DNA from: Rheum nobile
Lineage: Eukaryota > Streptophyta > Magnoliopsida > Caryophyllales > Polygonaceae
Length of the DNA stretch: 64,000 nucleotides
Assembly (NCBI GenBank): GCA_027886185.1
Contig: WOAB01000041.1
Location: forward strand, 3,224,001 to 3,288,000
Reading direction: 5' to 3'
The notes below the pieces were generated by a model. That model saw nothing but the letters and a program-made list of their open reading frames with translations. It was not told the origin of the DNA and did not search any database. Below are positions 1-10,823 of the stretch, one piece after another. The position numbers and the translations under genes were made by a program. Every line of letters begins with the position of its first letter. The first letter of the stretch is position 1.

Positions 1-2021
1 TCCATTTGGAACAACTTGAACCCTTTGTGAGATGCGAAGGCAATCAACAATCTTATTGCTTCAATCCTTGCCACTGGAGCATAGGTTTCATCATAGTCGA
101 TGCCTTCTTGTTGATTGTATCCTTGAGCAACGAGTCTAGCTTTGTTCCTTATCACAACTCCTGTATCATCTAGCTTGTTTCTGAAAACCCATCTAGTTCC
201 TATGATGTGTTTATCCTTGGGACGGGGAACTAGATGTCATACTTTGTTCCTTTCAAACTGATGGAGCTCTTCTTGCATAGCTTGGATCCAGTCCGCATCC
301 TTCAGTGCCTCACCTATGTTCTTTGGTTCCACAATAGACAGAAAAGCATTGAAAGCAAAGAAGGTTAGATGTTCAAACCTAACTAGAGGCTTGATGACTC
401 TTCTTTCTCTGTTAGGAGCTAGAACATTTGATGTGGAGACATTTTGAGTTGAGCATTCAGCTTCCTGGTTGGGATCACCTTCTCCATTGAAGATCATGTG
501 GGAGGATGAATCATTGAAGTCTCCACAGATGTTGTCGTCATGCTCATGGTTCCTAGAAATGGATTGTTGTTCATTATCCATGGGAACTGGTGGAGGAGCT
601 AGTGGAGGATTCTGTGCAGCGGATTGGGAACTGGGTGGAGTGACATCTTCATCTGGATCTTCTTGAGATGCCTTAGGAAACGGGTCTTCAAAGGGAGTGG
701 TAGTGTTCTGCACAATCTTTCCAAGTGATTTTTCATTAAAAATAACATGAACACTCTCTTCTACCTTTTTAGTCCTTTTGTTGAAGATTTTGTATGCCTT
801 GCTGCCCGAGGCGTATCCAATGAAGATTCCTTCATCACTTCTTGGGTCGAACTTGCCAAGATTATCCTTCCCATTGTTGTGCACAAAGCACTTGCATCCG
901 AATACCCTTAGATGTGAGATGTTGGGAACTCTTCCTCTTAGGAGTTCATAGGGTGTCTTCTCTGTGATTGGGCGAAGCATGGCTCGATTGATGATGTAGC
1001 AGGCTGTGTTGATCGCCTCAGCCCAAAATGATTGAGAGAGTCCACTTGAGATCAGCATAGTCTGGGCCATGTCTTCTAAAGTTCTGTTCTTCCTCTCCAC
1101 TATTCCATTCTGTTGAGGAGTGTATGGTGCAGAGAAATTGTGATCAATTCCATGCTCACTGCAAAAGGTTAGAAATTCTCCATTTTCGAATTCGGTACCA
1201 TGGTCAGACCGAATAGCATTGAGTGAACAATCAAGAGATTTTTCTAACAAGGGAACCAGATCTTTAAAGCGGTCAATAACTCCACTCTTAGATTTAATAA
1301 AGATGGTCCAAGTAAAGCGAGAGAAGTCATCGACAAGAACAAAGATATACTTGTTCCCTCCTAGGCTCTGAACTCTCATGGGTCCACACAGATCCATGTG
1401 GATGAGTTCAAGAGGCCTTGAGGTGTTTACCATGCTTTTGGACTTGAAGGAACTACGAGCCTGTTTTCCTTTTACACAGTCAGAGCACAGTTCCTTAGAT
1501 GTGCCACTTAGCTTTGGCAGCCCTCTGACTAGCTCCTTTGAGTGTAGCTTTTGAATCAGCTTGGTGCTAGCATGACCGAGGCGTTGATGCCACAAATCAG
1601 CTTGGTCATTCACAGTTGAGAGACAAAGTTTCTCCTTGGGAATAAAGGATGGATCAATTATGTAGACATTGTTGAATCTTTTCCCTTTTAGGATGATTTG
1701 TCCCGAGGAGTCAAGGACTGAACATTCGTTTGATCTGAATCAAACTTCATTGTCTCCTTGATCACACAGCTGTGACACACTTATTAGATCAAAACCAAGA
1801 TTATCAACAAGGTGAACTTTGTTTACCTGAATGTGGTCGTTGAGTTTCACAGTTCATATTCCACAGATTTTCCCTTTGCTTTTGTCTCCAAAGGATATGT
1901 TCCCTCCTTGGAGAGGTTGAAGAGAGGTCATTTGATTTCTTCTTCCAGTCATATGGCATGAGCAACCACTGTCGATGTACCATAGTTGAGGTTGCCTCTC
2001 ATCTTTCTGCACATAAGGGAA
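1..2021 (-). pseudogene. pol of element A (protease, integrase, start of RT), broken
   Basis: On the minus strand this reads, in order: aspartic protease with an intact DSGCS active-site motif (about 1960-1980), the GAG-pre-integrase zinc region (LWHQRLGHAS followed by CSDC), the integrase core with the D, D and E regions (HMDLCGP, RSDHGTEF, PQQNGIVERKN), a long linker, then the start of RT (FERNKV onward). Three in-frame stops break it, at 1854-1856, 1740-1742 and 237-239; the last replaces a Trp codon kept in element C. The product would be a Copia polyprotein acting in cytoplasmic virus-like particles and in nuclear integration. Only the N-terminal half of pol is in the window. Confidence 0.92.
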
Positions 2022-4055
2022 CTAAGATTTTTGAACCCAGCGAAGCTTGGCTTTACTGGGGGGATTAGCATTGCGAGTGTGTGAATAACCAGGGAGCTGG
2101 TTCCTTTCATGGTAATGAGTACTTTTCTCCTTTTCAAAGTTCCTTTTCTTAGCACAATCAGTGCTGTAATGACCATTCTTACCACAGTAGGCACACAAAC
2201 GATTGTAAACATGTCCATATTTTCCTTTTCCTGACCTAAAAGGTTTTTCAGTTTTACTTTTGTTAAAATCAACATTGTTTCTAACCTTGCTATGGGCCAT
2301 GTCAATATATCTTTTGTGAGCAAAGGAGTTGGTGAACCATTGGTTTTCAGGAACCATCTTTTCTTTTCCCTTTGGTTTCTTCTTAGGACTTTGAGAGCCT
2401 TCATTGAGACGTTTGGCAACCTCAGCCTTGTTCTCAAGGACCATGATCTTCTCTGATAGGAATTGATTCCTATCACGAGAAGTGGCAAGAGCAATACTGA
2501 GATTCTCATTCATCTCAACAAGTTCTCGCCTAGCATTTTCTTCTTCAGCATCATTGTTCCCTTTATTATTGACATATCCTATTCCATGGCGTTGTCTCAC
2601 AAAAACAGTTTGATTTATCATTTTTTCATTAATGGAATCAGTGAGAATGTCTAACCTATCAATTATGGATTGAAGCATGTCATTTCCAGGTGGGTTAGCA
2701 TGCAAGGGAACTTTGACAGAGTCTATGCTTGTTTCATCACAAGATTTGCAAATTTTAAAGTGACTAGCATGCACATTTCTAATATCAATGAGTTTGGAGT
2801 GAGTTTCAGCTAGGTCTTTCTCAGTTTCATCAAGTTTTTTACTCCAAACAGAATTCTCGACAGTCAAGCAAGCAATTTCATCTTCACAATCATCTAGTTT
2901 CTGTTGAAGGAAACTGGTTTCCTTTCCTAGTTTCTTTATGATCTTAAGAAGTTGTTTCTTATCACAATCAACTAGGGATTTTAAGAGATCGTCAGAGGTT
3001 ACCTCAAGGTCTTCTGAGTCGCTTGAGTCTCCTTTTGCCATGAGACATGTCCCTCCAGAGAAGCCACTCAGATCCAGTTCCTCATCTGAGTCTTCTCCCC
3101 ATGATGCTACGAGAGCCTTCTTTCTTTGAGGTCTTTCCTCTTCCTTGGACTCTTCTTTGTTGGGACAGTTCTTAGCATAGTGTCCCTTCTCCTTGTACTC
3201 GTAACAGGAGACTTTCTTGAGATCTCTTCTTGGTCCATTGTGAGAGGAACTGCCCTTTTGGAACCTTCCCTTCACAAAGAATTTTTTGATGTTCTTTGTG
3301 AAGAGGGATGTTAGTTCGTCCTCCTCTTCTTCAAGGTCTGAGTTTTCTTCCTCCATCTCGAGCCTAGAGAAGGCTTTGGAGATCTTGAGGGCAATTCATT
3401 TCTCTAGTTTCTTGTCGGTATTGGCTTTGGTGTGCTCTCCTTCTTCAACCTCCAGTTTCCCTATGATTTGTGTCAAGGGAAGGGATTGGATGCCTGGAGT
3501 GTTCTTCATGATTCCCTTCAGAAGGGTGAATTTGGAGTTGAGTCCATTGATGACCACTAGGGACTTGGAGACTTCATCAAGATCGACTCCCACCGTTGTT
3601 AACTTTCCAATCAATCTGTTGAAGCGGGAGTAGTACTCTGAGATGGTCTCAGTTTCCATCATTTTGAAAGTGTGGTATTCTCCTTCCAAAGCAAACTTTC
3701 TGCTTTGCTTTAGTTCCTCACTTCCTTCATGCATCTCATTGAGAGCTTTCCACATCTCTTTGGCCGTCTTGATTCCTATGACCTTGTCCATGTCCTCTCT
3801 GTCCAATCCAGTGAGGATGAACTGCCTGGCCTTGGCATTCTTCTCCATGATAACATAGTGTTCTGGTTTCCAATCTTCTTCCTTCATGGTGAGATCGACA
3901 TAGCCATCTCCATTTTCGACTATCCTCCAGCATTGATAGTCGTTGGTCTTGATGTGGCTTTCCATGCACTTTTCCCACCATGTTTCTTCTCCTTTCTTTC
4001 GGAGATGTGGCTTGTTGGTGGAGATTCCGAGCTCAAACTTGCTTGGTTGAGACAT
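2022..4055 (-). pseudogene. gag of element A (capsid/nucleocapsid), one internal stop
   Basis: The gag-like capsid protein starts at an ATG (MSQPSKFELG) about 40 bases after the primer site. The N-terminal half is the plant Copia capsid region (WEKCMESHIKTND, then KEMWKALNEMHEGSEELKQSRKF, shown here only as landmarks of the UBN2/DUF4219-type fold). The middle is acidic and coiled-coil-like. There are two CCHC knuckles: CYEYKEKGHYAKNC, whose second Cys is replaced by Tyr, and CAYCGKNGHYSTDC, which is intact. A stop at 3396-3398 replaces a Gly codon. The normal end is a TAG at 2022-2024, and pol continues in the same frame after it. Confidence 0.9.
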
Positions 4056-4091
4056 GATCTGCAAACTTAACAAAGATCTAGAGCTTTTCCT

Positions 4092-4103
4092 GCTCTGATA
4101 CCA
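4092..4103 (-). other. Primer binding site of element A
   Basis: The minus strand reads TGGTATCAGAGC, the standard initiator tRNA-Met complement of plant Copia elements. It lies two bases inside the 5' LTR, which fixes that LTR boundary. Confidence 0.95.
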
Positions 4104-4105
4104 AT

Positions 4106-5241
4106 TGTAGGATCGTGATTGTTAGATAATAACTTAAAGAACTTAGAATATGGATTCTAAGTTCCCTTCGCAGTGGAAATAAACAATCAAACAAATGACA
4201 AGTTCCTTATAGTGGAAACCTTTGATTGCCAACTAGCAATCCAGGATAAAAACCACTACCTTTCTTTCGAAAGGATTTCAAGGTCTACTTCTTGATCTCT
4301 TATCTCTTTTGGTTACAGCTTATCCTAGGAACAAACACACAGTTTCTTTGCCTTACACACAGTTAGGCAATCCTAGATAACTTAACACAATCAATAATTA
4401 ATCCAAGAAACAAACCTTTGCACCTAGGAACTATCACTTACAGTCACAGGAACTTAGCACTCAGCTCTTCTCTTCCTTGACTGGTTCCTCTTGATCTCGG
4501 TTTGCTTTGATGATCTTGTTTGAAGGTTCACACTTGATATTTTCTAATGAGTGTGATTCGTATTTCAGTGCATGAAGATAACTCTTGAGTTAGTCTTCCT
4601 TTTATAGAGGATTCTTCGCAGCTTAATCCTCTCTGGGTTCCCATAGATTGAGCTTGCCCTAGGATCAGTGGTTCTCCTTGGTCCACGTTGTTCTTGGCAT
4701 GTGCAAACAACCTAGGCAGCTCAGAATCTCTCTTGGTTGGTCAACTACCTCAGACGAGTCTTGCTATGTCGTTGTCCAAATGCTTTCGTCCGAGGTTGAA
4801 CAAGCTGGGCGCTTGGGAACTGTCTTCTAGACAGTGACATCTCTATGTCCTGTCGCTTTCACCTTCTCTGTCCGAGGTTCAGCGTTTCTGGGTATCTTGT
4901 TGTTTTGTTCTGGACATTGGCAGACCTTTGGAAGCTTCGGACAAGTCGTTTTCAACAACTTTTGTCCGAGGTTGTGTGTCTCCAGATTTCTCGGGAATCG
5001 CAATGTCGCATGCTACGTTACTGGGCATATCTGGGTTCCTCTGGGTTCCTTCTTCTGTCTTGTTCCTTTGGTTCTCTTTGTCCTGTTTGGTTTTCTTGCC
5101 TTCGGTATATTCATGTGGTTCCTTAAAACACATCTTTGAGATAAAACATTAGTATCATAATATTTGTCATCTTCAAAAGTAGAGAAACTGAGGAAAAGAA
5201 CTCTCAGGGGAACTGAAGTTCCAGAGTTCCGTTTCCTAACA
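4106..5241 (-). repeat. 5' LTR of element A (1136 bp)
   Basis: It runs from TGTAGGATCG to CCTAACA on the plus strand, so it is TG...CA on the minus strand. It matches the LTRs of C (55628-56752 and 63581 onward) along its length. A canonical TATA sequence (CTATAAAAGG on the minus strand) lies at 4598-4607, consistent with transcription toward gag. Confidence 0.92.
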
Positions 5242-5315
5242 CTTGGCCCATAAGCCAACTTTAGGATTTACATGGGCTTTATCTTATGTACATCCAAATA
5301 CATAATATTATAACA
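5242..5315 (-). repeat. 3' LTR fragment of element B
   Basis: These 74 bp match the outer part of the LTR at 8299-8372 (landmarks CTTGGCCCATAAGCC and AATATTATAACA). The match stops abruptly at the edge of element A's LTR. Confidence 0.85.
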
Positions 5316-5324
5316 CTCCCCCTT
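5316..5324 (-). other. Polypurine tract of element B
   Basis: The minus strand reads AAGGGGGAG directly before the LTR start TGTTATAATATT. This is where plus-strand DNA synthesis would be primed. Confidence 0.7.
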
Positions 5325-6839
5325 GGATGTACATCACTAACTTTTGGTTAGAAATATTATATGATTCAATGAGTTGTCATATATACCTAGTGTGCGAAGT
5401 TTCCTATGAACTTTTAGATAGATATTCGATATTTTCCTCATTAATGAATTCTGCATGATAACCAATTTGTCGAATATCTTTTCCAATGATCAACTAGTTT
5501 GTCCTGAACTTGTAAACATAGAGTGTTACTCATTTAATATATTGTTCTTTCCAATAACAAGATAGACCTCTTTTGGAGTCATAAAATGAGATGCTCTTTC
5601 TAAACCTTATATTTCACACTTGGTTTTTTGCCATTTTGCAGGATAAAGAAACTTCTGGTTTATCAAAATGGTATAAGTAATAATGGCATTATCGACAATA
5701 GTTCCCACCATTGAAATTTTCATATGGGTGATCCTTAAATATTTGGAATATCATCAACTCAAAATTAGATAAATCATTACCTTGATTTCTAACTTTCGAA
5801 TAAAAATAGATGCCTTAAAATATGTACTACTACCATAGTACAAAATTGACATATGATCATGAAACTCTTCGGGAGTATATAGTGATCTCTACATTGTCAA
5901 AATATTGAGTCTTAATACTCTCATAGAGTTAATGATGATATGATATAATCATTAGTTTAGTATAATTTCACAGGAATTCCAAATGCTAATTCTTATCCCA
6001 AATTTGTTTAGCTAAATGAATTTTAACACTTAAACCACGTGTTAAATTGTTTCTTCTGGAAACCCTTAAACATTTGGTGTTACAATCATAGAAACTATTC
6101 CAAAATAATGTAGAGAACTAAAACACTATTTAAAGAAGATAAATTCATCATTCTTTCATTTCGAGGAATCATGTCACTTCAGGGACAATTTGATTTTATG
6201 TGTACATCCACTCCCAAGGATGAAATTATTATTTTACTATAAATACATAAAATATGTAAAAGTAAACATAATTAATGAAACAAAAAAAACAACACTACTT
6301 AAATAATGAGGATCGTTGTCAACTTCGGGTGACAAGAAATTAAACACCAAATTTATTGACCCTTTTATAACCTACTACAAGAGGTTATTTCTAATATATC
6401 CTTTTATTATCTACTTCAGGAGATGACATTTCCTATAGTTACTCACTACAAGGAGTAATATGGTTTATTGTTTCGTCTACTTCGAGAGATAGAGCTTATC
6501 ACTACGAGGATGATTTTGGATTTGTCTATACCTAGACAAATATATTATGTGTGCATCCACTTCAAGGGATGTCAATTTTCAATAGTATAAGAACAAAATA
6601 AAAGAACGTGAAAATAAATATGCAACTGAAAATAAACAAGCTAACAATAAAATGGATAAGTAATTAGATTTTTAATATGTCATCCGCTTCGGGGAATGAA
6701 ATCCATCACACTACTGGGTGATATAATCCTTATAAACACATCATCTTCAGGGATGAATCCATCAGCCTTATCATTTTCTTTATAAATACATCCTATTTAG
6801 AATAAACATATCCTTTTCGAGAGATAAAATTATCGCATC

Positions 6840-7500
6840 AGATCACATCAGGGATTGAAAATTATCACATACTTTAGGGATTGAAAATTATCACTTCAGG
6901 AATTGAAAGTTAACACTTCAGGGATTGAAAATTATCACTTCAGGGATTGAACATATCCTTTTCAAGAGATAAAATTATCGCTTCAGGGACATGGATTGAA
7001 AACTATCGCTTCAGGGATTGAAAATTATCGTTTCAAAACTATCGCTTCAGGGATTGAAAACTATCGTTTCAAAACTATCACTTCAGGGATTGAAAACTAA
7101 AGTATCACTTTAGGGATTGAAAATTATCACTTCAAGGATTGAAAATTATCGCTTCAGGCATTGAGACATATCGCTTCAGGGATTGAGACATGTCGCTTCA
7201 GGGATATAAAATTATCACTTCAGGGATTGAAAATTATCATTTCAGAAATTGAAACTAACTATCGCTTTAGGGATTGAAAAAATATGTTTATATCACTACT
7301 ATGACATCATCAAACGATATCACTTCAGGGATAGAAGTGTATCACTTCAGGGATCAAACGATATCACTTCAGGGATAGAAAGTTAATCACTTTAGAGACT
7401 GACGGTTAATACCACTTTAAGGGATCAAAATTATCACTTCAATGATGAAAAATTATCACTTCAGGGATTAAAAACTATCTCTTCAGGAATTTGGAAATTT
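6840..7500. repeat. Degenerate tandem array, CTTCAGGGATTGAAAATTAT units
   Basis: About 25 units of roughly 20-25 bp carry the core CTTCAGGGATT (or CTTTAGGGATT) followed by GAAAATTATCA. Spacing is irregular, and the array blends into looser CTTCGGGATGA-type motifs from about 6160 to 7650. It lies in the interior of element B. Units vary and there is no unique spacer class, so it is not a CRISPR array. Confidence 0.85.
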
Positions 7501-8176
7501 ACCAACAATGAGTATATGTTCCTTATATATAAACATCATCTTCGGGTGATGAAATTCATAAATATCCTCTTCGGAATTATTGACCGTATCTCAGTCTTCG
7601 GGACGAGATTTTCGTATTATATGAGTGCTCTTCAAGAGATGCCATAATCATTTAAATAAAAAATGTAAATATGTGAAAGAAATATATTGAAAGCATCGAA
7701 AATATGCATTAGCCAATAGCAGAATATGGACAAAGATACCGAGGGGCGGAAAAAATCAATAATCACAGAGCTAATATTGGCTAAACACGTACACCAACAA
7801 CGATGAAGAGGTGGAAAATATCAAGATGCAACCGTAGAAAAAGAATAAACAATCAAACCTATAAACTACATTCAGTTAAGGAAGTAGGTTAGATGCAGTA
7901 TGCAAATAATATATATTACAACCGTGAAGTCCAATAATATATAGAAAATATGAATTAAGGAGCACAAAATATACGATCAAAATTTGTTAACTAATAGAAA
8001 AATAGCATATCAGAAAACCGAATAACAGAAGATTGAAGAAGATAATTAAGAGATGGAATTTCAATTTAAGAGATGAATATCAATTAAGTGTTGTAGCCAA
8101 TACTTAAACAGGGTGCACCAATAGGCGATTCGAACGTCAATTAAGGAGGAAGCTAATTGTATGTCTTGAGCAATTC

Positions 8177-8188
8177 GTGCTGATAACG
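8177..8188 (-). other. Primer-site-like sequence of element B
   Basis: The minus strand reads GTTATCAGCACG immediately after the LTR end. It is not the TGGTATCAGAGC site used by A, C and F. I do not know which tRNA, if any, it matches. Confidence 0.45.
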
Positions 8189-8372
8189 TGTTATAAACTA
8201 AGAGAAATAGAGAGTTTAAGGGAGGAGAAGAGAAGAATAAGAGAGTAAACTTGTGTATTATTAGACTTTCAATGAGGGTATATATAGGATTTATAATGCT
8301 TGGCCCATAAGCCAATTTTAGGGTTTACATGAGCTTTATCTTATGTACATCCAAATACATAATATTATAACA
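8189..8372 (-). repeat. 5' LTR of element B (184 bp)
   Basis: It begins TGTTATAATATT and ends TTATAACA on the minus strand. A TATATATA-type TATA box lies near 8277-8286. The sequence after 8372 (AATTT...) would be one side of the target duplication. Confidence 0.8.
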
Positions 8373-9147
8373 AATTTTGTTTTATAAAAAACTTATAAGT
8401 GTTTTTCAGTACTGATAAATATGAAGAGCCTATACAAGGTCATCTTTTTATTTTGTTACTAAGCGAGAAGCTACATTATAATTATTAAGTACAATATGTA
8501 AAGATTAAGTTAGTTAGTGATTGCCATATATTATATAATATATTTTCATGGTTCTACAGAGTAGAATTCCGACGTGGTAGCTAGGCAGAGTAATTGTTTA
8601 GTTGTTGATGTTATAGTGCTACTTCAAGATATGATTTTGATCTTCAAACTAAAGTATTTGCATAATATATTGGTATATATAAGGAGTGGAAAAGTGTTTG
8701 GATCTTCAAATTTTGAATGAGCTTGGTTGTAAATTCATGAGGATAATGGAGTATACATAATTTTGTATTCATTAATTAGGTATATGCTATAAAAGTATAC
8801 TTTTCTTATAGCTTTTGTTTATTAATGTCAATCTAATTGTGTCCTTAATTTATTCAATTAAATTAATTAATTTTATAATATATATTAATGAGAATAAAAA
8901 GATATCATATTGCACAATATATCGTTAAGAAGTTGCGCCAAATCATTAAAAAATCCTATAAATTTGTATTGTTAGTTTATATCATGGTGCACCATGTAAT
9001 TGGTTATTCACCGCGACTGAGAATGAAGGTAAACGTCATTAAATAACATCTCTAACATTTTTTACACACACATCTACGTACAAAATGCAACACTTGGTAA
9101 TTTGTAATGATTAAAGTATTATTCATGTTAATAAGAAATCTTTATTT
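8373..9147. other. AT-rich intergenic DNA, nothing recognised
   Basis: There is no long ORF, no LTR boundary and no inverted repeat that I can support. The sequence is strongly AT-rich with short A/T runs. Confidence 0.6.
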
Positions 9148-9149
9148 TT

Positions 9150-9450
9150 AGGGCTCAAGTGAGGACACTAAAATTATGTGTGTTAGGGCAAGAATATTAT
9201 CAGGATGAGTGACCTTCTGAAATGTCCTCAAATTGGCATGGGCTAGCACTCCTAAGGTCTTAGGTCTTACAAATGGTATTAGAATTTGGTACCTGATCCG
9301 ATGTGTCAACGCCCAATGGGGATGCTGGTGCCCTTTGAGGACGGGAGGATTCACTATTTCCTGGAAGAAAGCATCCTGTTATGAGGGATGTGGAAAATCT
9401 TTCCTTGTGAAGCCCAAAGTGGACAGTATCCACAAGCGTGGAGTTTCGAG
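9150..9450 (+). mobile_element. Degenerate TRIM-like element
   Basis: The plus strand has the parts of a terminal-repeat retrotransposon in miniature. An LTR end (GGTCTTACA) is followed by a decayed tRNA-Met primer site (AATGGTATTAGAATTT, about 9270), a very short interior (CGCCCAATGGGGATGCTGG), a purine-rich tract (GAGGACGGGAGGATT, about 9336) and a 3' LTR with AAGCCCAAAGTGGACAGTAT and ending GAGGCTGTTA. This order and wording resemble a TRIM family widespread in plants. It is old, with several mismatches in each landmark. Confidence 0.5.
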
Positions 9451-9942
9451 GCTGTTATATTTGATTGTTTATCATTTTTGTAATATTATTCTAAATTAAT
9501 ATTATAATAAATTAACATTAATTTAAAATAAGTCTTATTTTCAAAATCTCATGCAAGACACGGATCAATCAACTAATTACTATTAAATATAAAATATTAT
9601 TGTATGTACATGAACACACATTAAAAAAAAATTATTTAGAAAGAGTTAGTTTTTTTTTCTCAACATACAAATAGTTTGGAATGTATAACGGCGGCGTAGT
9701 ATTTTATGTACTCCCTGTAACTATTTCCCCAAAATAGTTACTCCGTAATTTTCTTGCATGTTGTGAATTTGACGTAGTGAATTATTTTCTCAAGTTCAAA
9801 ACCAGTATGTTTCTTCTTAAATCAATAGACGAAAAAAATAATTTAATACTACTGATATTTGATAAACGGTAGAAATTATTTTAGCTGGACATTAACTGGT
9901 TTTTCATTTTAATAAATGTCAATTTCGTAGATTTATTCGTCA
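9451..9942. other. AT-rich intergenic DNA, nothing recognised
   Basis: No ORF or repeat boundary can be supported. A short TACTCCCTGTAAC-like stretch near 9710 recalls common plant MITE ends, but no partner end was found. Confidence 0.5.
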
Positions 9943-9950
9943 TAATTATA

Positions 9951-9979
9951 GGGCCTTACTATTCGGCGCATAGGCAATT
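9951..9979 (+). repeat. Left terminal inverted repeat of MULE
   Basis: It contains TTACTATTCGGCGCATAGG, which matches the reverse complement of the right end (TTACTTTCGGCGCATAGG) with one gap. The core CGCATAGG is repeated again about 25 bp further in. Confidence 0.75.
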
Positions 9980-10002
9980 TTGCCTTTCAGCGCATAGGGT
10001 CG

Positions 10003-10113
10003 CCACGTTACGTGAGGAGAAGCTCCACACGTAACGTTGCAGGAGGCGCCACACGTTACGTGGGAGAAGAATCCACACGTTACGTGGGAACAGGCTCCCC
10101 ACGTAACGTGTGG
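10003..10113. repeat. Palindrome cluster 1 (5 copies)
   Basis: Five copies of CCACACGTTACGTGTGG-type palindromes, some decayed, lie just inside the left end. The perfect form has 7-bp arms CACACGT/ACGTGTG around one centre base and contains an ACGT core of the kind bound by plant bZIP/bHLH factors. Confidence 0.85.
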
Positions 10114-10463
10114 AGCATTCCCGACTTTAAAAGCCTAAGGTTCTCCTCCTTCCTCCATTTATATTCACCCCGCCGCTGCACTCTCAATTTTCTCCCTACG
10201 TTACGCATCTACGTAGTCGCCTCGTTACGAATCAACAAGTTCCGCGCGTTACGTAGATCCATTTCCTTGAAAGGTTGGTAACATCTCATATCTTGTAAAA
10301 AAAAAATTGAAGTTTTTGTATATTTATTCTAGATCCATAATGTTTTAGTGTTTATGTTCTTGTATTTGTTGTTTTTGTTAATTTTGAAGTAGTTTAGGGT
10401 ATGAAATTGTAGAAATTTGTTAGATTTGTATGAAAGGGGGTTTAGGGTTTATGTTGAATTTGT

Positions 10464-10560
10464 ATGAATTGATGTGAATTTTTTAGTTAGATTTGTATGA
10501 ATTAGAGGTATTTTAGTTAGATTTGTATGAAGTAGTGGTATTTTAGTTAGATTTATTAAA
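10464..10560. repeat. Short tandem repeat, ~33-bp units
   Basis: Three imperfect units contain TTTTAGTTAGATTTGTATGAA. They lie in the non-coding part of the MULE between the transposase end and the left terminus. Confidence 0.6.
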
Positions 10561-10672
10561 TTAGTGTGCTTTTGTATGAATTTTTGAGTGGTCGGATTCT
10601 GCACAATTCGCCGGAGTAGTCGTCGGAGTAGTCGCCGGAGAGTCGTCGCCGGAGAAGAAGTCAGATCGCTAG

Positions 10673-10711
10673 CCACGTAACGTGTGGAGTCCTTCCACAC
10701 GTAACGTGTGG
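10673..10711. repeat. Palindrome cluster 2 (2 copies)
   Basis: Two near-perfect copies of CCACACGTAACGTGTGG, 5 bp apart, lie downstream of the transposase gene. Confidence 0.85.
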
Positions 10712-10823
10712 AAGGACTAAGTTCAAATAACCTTGTATTACAATCAAGAATCCGAAATCAGTGTGTTGCTGTAAAAGTCTAAGTTCAAATAACCAGTTAA
10801 ATTTAGAAACATAATGCACAAAC

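Larger units (their letters stand above)
1..5241 (-). mobile_element. Sirevirus-like Copia element A, 3' part beyond window
   Basis: This is an LTR retrotransposon on the minus strand, read from its 5' LTR (right) towards the window start. The order is LTR, tRNA-Met primer site, gag, protease, integrase and the start of reverse transcriptase, which is the Copia order. The rest of RT, RNase H and the 3' LTR lie left of the window. The right LTR edge (ending CCTAACA on the plus strand) abuts a fragment of element B's LTR, so A jumped into B. Stop codons in gag and pol show it cannot make its own proteins. It is the same family as C at 55628-64000. Confidence 0.93.
5242..8372 (-). mobile_element. 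Short-LTR, non-coding retroelement B (TRIM/LARD-like)
   Basis: The 184-bp right LTR (8189-8372) is repeated as a 74-bp piece at 5242-5315, where element A cut it. A purine tract next to the left LTR (minus strand AAGGGGGAG) and a primer-site-like sequence next to the right LTR put the sense strand on minus. The 2.9-kb interior has no gag or pol similarity and no long ORF. It is filled with short degenerate motifs around CTTCAGGGATG. It must depend on enzymes from other elements. The missing 110 bp of the left LTR should lie beyond element A, left of the window. Confidence 0.75.

Noticed and set aside
1949..2509. Separate ORF of 186 codons overlapping gag of A (and 61421-61984 in C)
   Set aside because: It is another register of the same gag region; gag codons with zinc knuckles are the real frame.
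3126..3633. Plus-strand Ser-rich ORFs opposite gag
   Set aside because: Antisense shadows of the acidic and coiled-coil segments of gag.
4834..5258. Overlapping ORFs in the LTR of A (and 56323-56817 in C)
   Set aside because: Shadow frames in LTR sequence; they are not conserved in length between A and C.
6840..7500. CRISPR-like regular repeats
   Set aside because: Units are degenerate, spacing is irregular, spacers are not a unique fixed-length class, and the context is a plant retroelement.
10012..10281. ORF MRRSSTRNVAGGATRY... as a protein
   Set aside because: It is made by translating the palindrome cluster; its repeats (TRYVG, TRNV) are by-products of the DNA motif.
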